This document shows positions 7,464 to 10,332 of a stretch of DNA of 10,332 nucleotides, piece by piece. This DNA is from Scybalousia_A sp964626385 (GTDB lineage Bacteria; Bacteroidota; Bacteroidia; Bacteroidales; P3), in assembly GCA_964626385.1 (NCBI GenBank), contig CAZVEO010000081.1, positions 1-10,332 of the forward strand. The letters are read 5' to 3'. A program made the position numbers and the translations under genes. The first letter of the stretch is position 1. Each line of letters starts with the position of its first letter. The notes under the pieces are model-generated. The model saw nothing but the letters and a program-made list of their open reading frames with translations. It did not search any database and was not told the DNA's origin.

Positions 7464-9740
7464 CTATGTTCCGAATCTTGAGGTATCTATATTCTTTTGT
7501 CTTCTATTTTTATAACCTTTAAATTTGTAAGAAAGTTGTACTTGTACGCTCCTTCTATAAAAATTGGATTTTGTCTCGTAATATTGTCCAAATCTATCAA
7601 AATATATTTTTGGAGTAAATGTTTCAAAAATATCTCCGACACTGACTACTGCAACTAACCTATTATCAAAGAAGCCACCATTTAAAGATAAAGACACCAT
7701 ATATCTATCATCATATTTTGTCAGTACATGATAGGAAGGTGAATTATATCTCAAATTACAAGATAATATTATTCTTGGACGCATAGACAAAGTTATATTT
7801 GTGGAAGCCGACACATTGCCTGAGAGTTGCTTCTCTGATATACTTTGCCCAAACCAATCATTTATAGAAAATCTCTCAAAGTACATTGCAGTAGACAACC
7901 GTGTAGATATTCTTCTTGAAAAATCAATAGGTATTTGAGCATTGAAGTGTAATATGTCGTAACTATCAAAGTTCAATGTTTTTGTAACCATAATGAGAGT
8001 ATCAGGACGTAAATATCTTTGACTTTCTGCATAATTTGTTTTTGATTGGTAAGAAATATTGAAAGTATATTTTTGTTTAAGTATATAATAAAGTATCATT
8101 CCTTTGTTTTCTGAATTTGTTAGGTTAGGATTGCCTTGACTTACTTCATATTTATTTATGTAGGTTTCATAATTTTGCATATCCCAAAAGGAATATGAAG
8201 TTAAGCCTGTGTATAATTGTAGATTAAAAATATGATTTTGTGTAGGAGAGAAATAAAAAGACAAAGAAGGAAGAAAATATGCATTTTCGTATGTGCTTTT
8301 TATGTAACTTTCAAATAACCCCAAACTTGTATATAATTTATTGTTCCAAAATCCCTTTCCTATATCAAAATAGGCAGATGCTTTATGTTCATCTGCAGGA
8401 TATTCTTTCTTTGTGTGGGCATCAAACTCTTCTATTGTATAATCTGTTTGTGTATTTGTATAAGAGTATGTTACTCCATAAGACAAATCCCAGTCATAAG
8501 GAAGACTATGTTTTAAATTGATAAAACCGCTAAGCCTACTATCTTTTTGAGATATATCTTGGTTTAAACGATTTGTTAGTATATCATTGTGGGCTCCGTA
8601 TATCATTTTGTTTTCATTATTGCTTTCAAAATGTAAATATTCTATTCCCGCGTCTAAGAGTCTACCTTTTTTATAAGATAAAGAAATATCGTGTACATTT
8701 TCGTCATACAAAAGTTTTCTTTTGCTATCTCCGGTATAAGTATTTATGTAATCATATTTATTTTTGCCATACGGAGTAAATTGACCAACATAAGACAAAT
8801 TTATATAAGAATCATCTGATATATTATAAGTTGCTCCTGTGTATATATTATGCATTTTTGTTCTACCTATATTTGAACTTTCGGAATATATATTGTAAAT
8901 ATTTCCTTGTACATTGTGTTTTATGGTGTTTTTTATTAGGTTTTTGTTGATATAATAACCTCCAGAATATGAGACATCAAATTCCCATTTAGGAGAAGTG
9001 AGAAACACAGAACCATTCATACCTGTGCTGTTGACTGTTTGATTTTTATAAAAACCACCTATCTGACCACTATAAGAGTAATTTTTTTCTCTAAACAAAA
9101 TAACGTTTATAACTGCACCCTGTACTCCATATTCTACCAATCCGTCAAAACTTATTTCTACGTCTTTCACTTTTTCTGCAGGTAGAGTTTTTAGCCTATC
9201 TATCAATATGGAATTATCTATTTTTGTTTTTTTGTAGTTTATGAGTATACTTGGCTGTTTTCCACCTATTAGAGTTAAATTGTTGTCATCGCCTTCCACA
9301 GAGGGTAATTCTTTTATTAATTCAAAAGCACTTATAACAACTTTTTTTTGTCTAATTATTTCTGCATCAAAAATAAATTTAGTTTTTTCCAATCTTACCA
9401 ATTGTCTTTCTGCATTGACTTCTACTGTTTGCAAATAAGTTTCATCATTTTCTAAAATTATAGTTTTATCAAGATTTGAAACAGCTGAAACATAATTTTT
9501 AAAACCTATAAAGCTTACAACAATAAATTTATTGTCAGGCTTTTCTATATTTAGAACAAATTGTCCTAAACTATCAGTAACAGTTCCTGTAACCAAAGAG
9601 GAATCAGCCTTATTTAATACAGCCACGTTGGCCAAATACACAGGCTCTCCCGTACTATCTTTTACAATAGAAGAGAACACTTGTGCAGAAATATTCGAGG
9701 ATATAACCAATAATAACAAACTTAGTAAAATTTTTTTCAT
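7464..9740 (-). CDS. Outer-membrane beta-barrel protein 2 (TonB-receptor-like)
   Basis: A 758-residue paralogue of barrel 1 with the same order: signal peptide (1-19, MKKILLSLLLLVISSNISA|Q), carboxypeptidase-regulatory-like domain (about 22-97; VKDSTGEPVYLANVAVL, VTDSLGQFVL, VSFIGFKNY), plug-like region (about 105-215; IIRQKKVVISAFELIKELP, LKTLPAEKVKDVEI) and a large barrel (about 218-745), ending in VQLSYKFKGYK and a polar tail finishing DTSRFGT. The first roughly 160 residues align with barrel 1 without gaps, while the barrel strands and loops are much more divergent, which fits conserved handling machinery with different ligand or surface specificity (inference). No clear TonB box is seen. 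It follows precursor C after 77 nt that contain a hairpin, and is separated from precursor B by 115 bp holding a new promoter. Whether it is an outlet, receptor or immunity factor for the neighbouring peptide is unknown. Confidence 0.92.
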   Translation of the reverse strand: MKKILLSLLLLVISSNISAQVFSSIVKDSTGEPVYLANVAVLNKADSSLVTGTVTDSLGQFVLNIEKPDNKFIVVSFIGFKNYVSAVSNLDKTIILENDETYLQTVEVNAERQLVRLEKTKFIFDAEIIRQKKVVISAFELIKELPSVEGDDNNLTLIGGKQPSILINYKKTKIDNSILIDRLKTLPAEKVKDVEISFDGLVEYGVQGAVINVILFREKNYSYSGQIGGFYKNQTVNSTGMNGSVFLTSPKWEFDVSYSGGYYINKNLIKNTIKHNVQGNIYNIYSESSNIGRTKMHNIYTGATYNISDDSYINLSYVGQFTPYGKNKYDYINTYTGDSKRKLLYDENVHDISLSYKKGRLLDAGIEYLHFESNNENKMIYGAHNDILTNRLNQDISQKDSRLSGFINLKHSLPYDWDLSYGVTYSYTNTQTDYTIEEFDAHTKKEYPADEHKASAYFDIGKGFWNNKLYTSLGLFESYIKSTYENAYFLPSLSFYFSPTQNHIFNLQLYTGLTSYSFWDMQNYETYINKYEVSQGNPNLTNSENKGMILYYILKQKYTFNISYQSKTNYAESQRYLRPDTLIMVTKTLNFDSYDILHFNAQIPIDFSRRISTRLSTAMYFERFSINDWFGQSISEKQLSGNVSASTNITLSMRPRIILSCNLRYNSPSYHVLTKYDDRYMVSLSLNGGFFDNRLVAVVSVGDIFETFTPKIYFDRFGQYYETKSNFYRRSVQVQLSYKFKGYKNRRQKNIDTSRFGT

Positions 9741-9778
9741 AATAATATCGTTTTTTTATTACACAATAAATGTTATAA

Positions 9779-9809
9779 AGAGGACAGGGTTATAAACTCT
9801 GTCCTTCTT
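9779..9809 (-). terminator. Hairpin between precursor C and barrel 2, possible attenuator
   Basis: In the minus-strand RNA, AGGACAG (9805-9799) pairs with CTGTCCT (9787-9781), with two more inner pairs past an A-C mismatch and a 5-nt loop. It starts about 9 nt after the precursor stop. The downstream sequence is CUUUAUAAC rather than a true U-run, so full termination is unlikely; partial termination or 3'-end protection that favours precursor RNA over barrel 2 RNA is plausible. It is among the few GC-containing structures in the locus. Confidence 0.5.
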
Positions 9810-9817
9810 AGTAAAGT

Positions 9818-10081
9818 TTACTTACAAACACAATTTTCAGCCTTGTTAATTGCAGTGCAATCTATATTTTTACATGGATTTGTTGCAATAGGACAATCGC
9901 AATCTGTAGAACAATCTGTGTTTGTGCATATTCCTGAGTTTGTAGTACTACCACAATTTTTGATATTATTGCAGACTTTTGTGTTTTCTGCAACAGATAC
10001 TCCGCCAATTACTTCAGCCATTGCCAAAGAATTTAATGTTTCAGCGGAAAACATACTCAACTTTTTTCTATTCTTCTTCAT
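9818..10081 (-). CDS. Cysteine-rich double-glycine precursor peptide C
   Basis: An 87-residue precursor. The leader (1-27, LSMFSAETLNSLAMAEVIGG) shares the frame LSMFS-ETL-SL-MAE--GG with precursors A and B but is more divergent, with Ala in place of charged residues at 13 and 20. The core (28-87) has ten cysteines at 37, 43, 52, 57, 61, 63, 70, 75, 84 and 86, including CDC (61-63) and a terminal CVC (84-86); CNN, CTN and CKN repeat the C-x-Asn theme. It has its own promoter and is followed by a hairpin and then barrel 2, forming a two-gene unit away from the maturase. Modification by the single maturase of the locus would have to act in trans (inference from the shared leader). Confidence 0.92.
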   Translation of the reverse strand: MKKNRKKLSMFSAETLNSLAMAEVIGGVSVAENTKVCNNIKNCGSTTNSGICTNTDCSTDCDCPIATNPCKNIDCTAINKAENCVCK

Positions 10082-10104
10082 GGTTTATAATTTTTTAATT
10101 TTTG

Positions 10105-10134
10105 CAAAGATATACATTTTTTTTACAAATCAAA
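10105..10134 (-). promoter_or_regulatory. Promoter of precursor C-barrel 2 unit
   Basis: On the minus strand the -7 element TATCTTTG (10105-10112) matches TAnnTTTG exactly, and a -33 TTTG lies at 10131-10134 with an 18-bp spacer. Transcription would begin near 10098, giving a leader of less than 20 nt before the ATG at 10081. The sequence around the -7 box closely resembles that of the precursor B promoter, suggesting that the two units are expressed together. Confidence 0.7.
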
Positions 10135-10186
10135 AGTATTATGAAAAAAAATATGCAAAAAAAAGTAATGACTTTGCCCTATAAAA

Positions 10187-10199
10187 CAGGCAATGCCTG
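10187..10199. repeat. Short perfect inverted repeat in right-end intergenic DNA
   Basis: CAGGCA-A-TGCCTG is a 6-bp perfect inverted repeat with a single central base. It lies at the beginning of a GC-richer stretch between the divergent promoters. It could be an operator, the end of a mobile element, or chance; the sequence does not decide. Confidence 0.35.
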
Positions 10200-10257
10200 C
10201 AGCCAGTGGATGCGTTTACTGAGAATCAATAAGTTACAAATAAAAAGTGTGCACGCG

Positions 10258-10289
10258 TTTGGTCAGGTCAAAAAATCTTCGTAACTTTG
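10258..10289 (+). promoter_or_regulatory. Plus-strand Bacteroidetes promoter reading out of the window
   Basis: TTTG at 10258-10261 and TAACTTTG at 10282-10289 match the -33 and -7 consensus exactly with a 20-bp spacer. Transcription would start near 10296 and run off the right edge; no start codon is convincingly visible before 10332. It is divergent from the precursor C promoter and serves an unseen gene. Confidence 0.65.
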
Positions 10290-10332
10290 TAAGAGAAAAA
10301 GATACCTACCTCAAAATTAACGATTTTTATCC

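Noticed and set aside
10102..10284. Plus-strand frame of 60 codons (or 47 from the ATG at 10141)
   Set aside because: It overlaps both intergenic promoters, has no recognisable domain, and lacks a promoter of its own in the right place; more likely non-coding.

Overview
The window looks like a chromosomal segment of an AT-rich Bacteroidota, most likely Bacteroidales. The evidence is Bacteroidetes-type promoters (-33 TTTG, -7 TAnnTTTG) before several genes, almost no Shine-Dalgarno sequences, outer-membrane barrels with an N-terminal carboxypeptidase-regulatory-like domain, and a peptidase-containing ABC transporter and HlyD-like partner of Bacteroidetes style. The species cannot be named from the sequence.

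All eight complete genes lie on the minus strand and form one biosynthesis/export locus for ribosomally made, cysteine-rich peptides (RiPP-like). In transcription order, unit 1 is precursor peptide C (9818-10081), then outer-membrane barrel 2 (7464-9740), with an RNA hairpin between them. Unit 2 has its own promoter at about 7374-7405: precursor B (7019-7348), precursor A (6694-6972), radical SAM/SPASM maturase (5306-6625), outer-membrane barrel 1 (2992-5301), C39-peptidase ABC transporter (661-2904), and a very short HlyD-like protein (143-661). Spacing is tight: 4 nt between maturase and barrel 1, and a 1-base TAATG overlap between transporter and HlyD-like protein.

Proposed working model (inference): the maturase binds the shared 27-residue leader and cross-links cysteines of the three different Asn/Cys-rich cores. 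The C39 domain of the transporter then cuts after the double glycine and moves the core to the periplasm. The HlyD-like protein keeps its inner-membrane anchor and C-terminal beta region but lacks the coiled-coil hairpin and most of the lipoyl domain, so it probably cannot bridge to a TolC channel, and no TolC gene is visible. The two paralogous barrels, each adjacent to precursor or export genes, are the obvious candidates for handling the peptide at the outer membrane, as outlet, receptor or self-protection.

Edges: at the left end a minus-strand promoter and the first 12 codons of another gene are visible. At the right end a well-formed plus-strand promoter (10258-10289) leads out of the window, within about 120 bp of noticeably higher GC than the rest. 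That segment could be the start of a different genetic unit, possibly a mobile element, but this is not proven.
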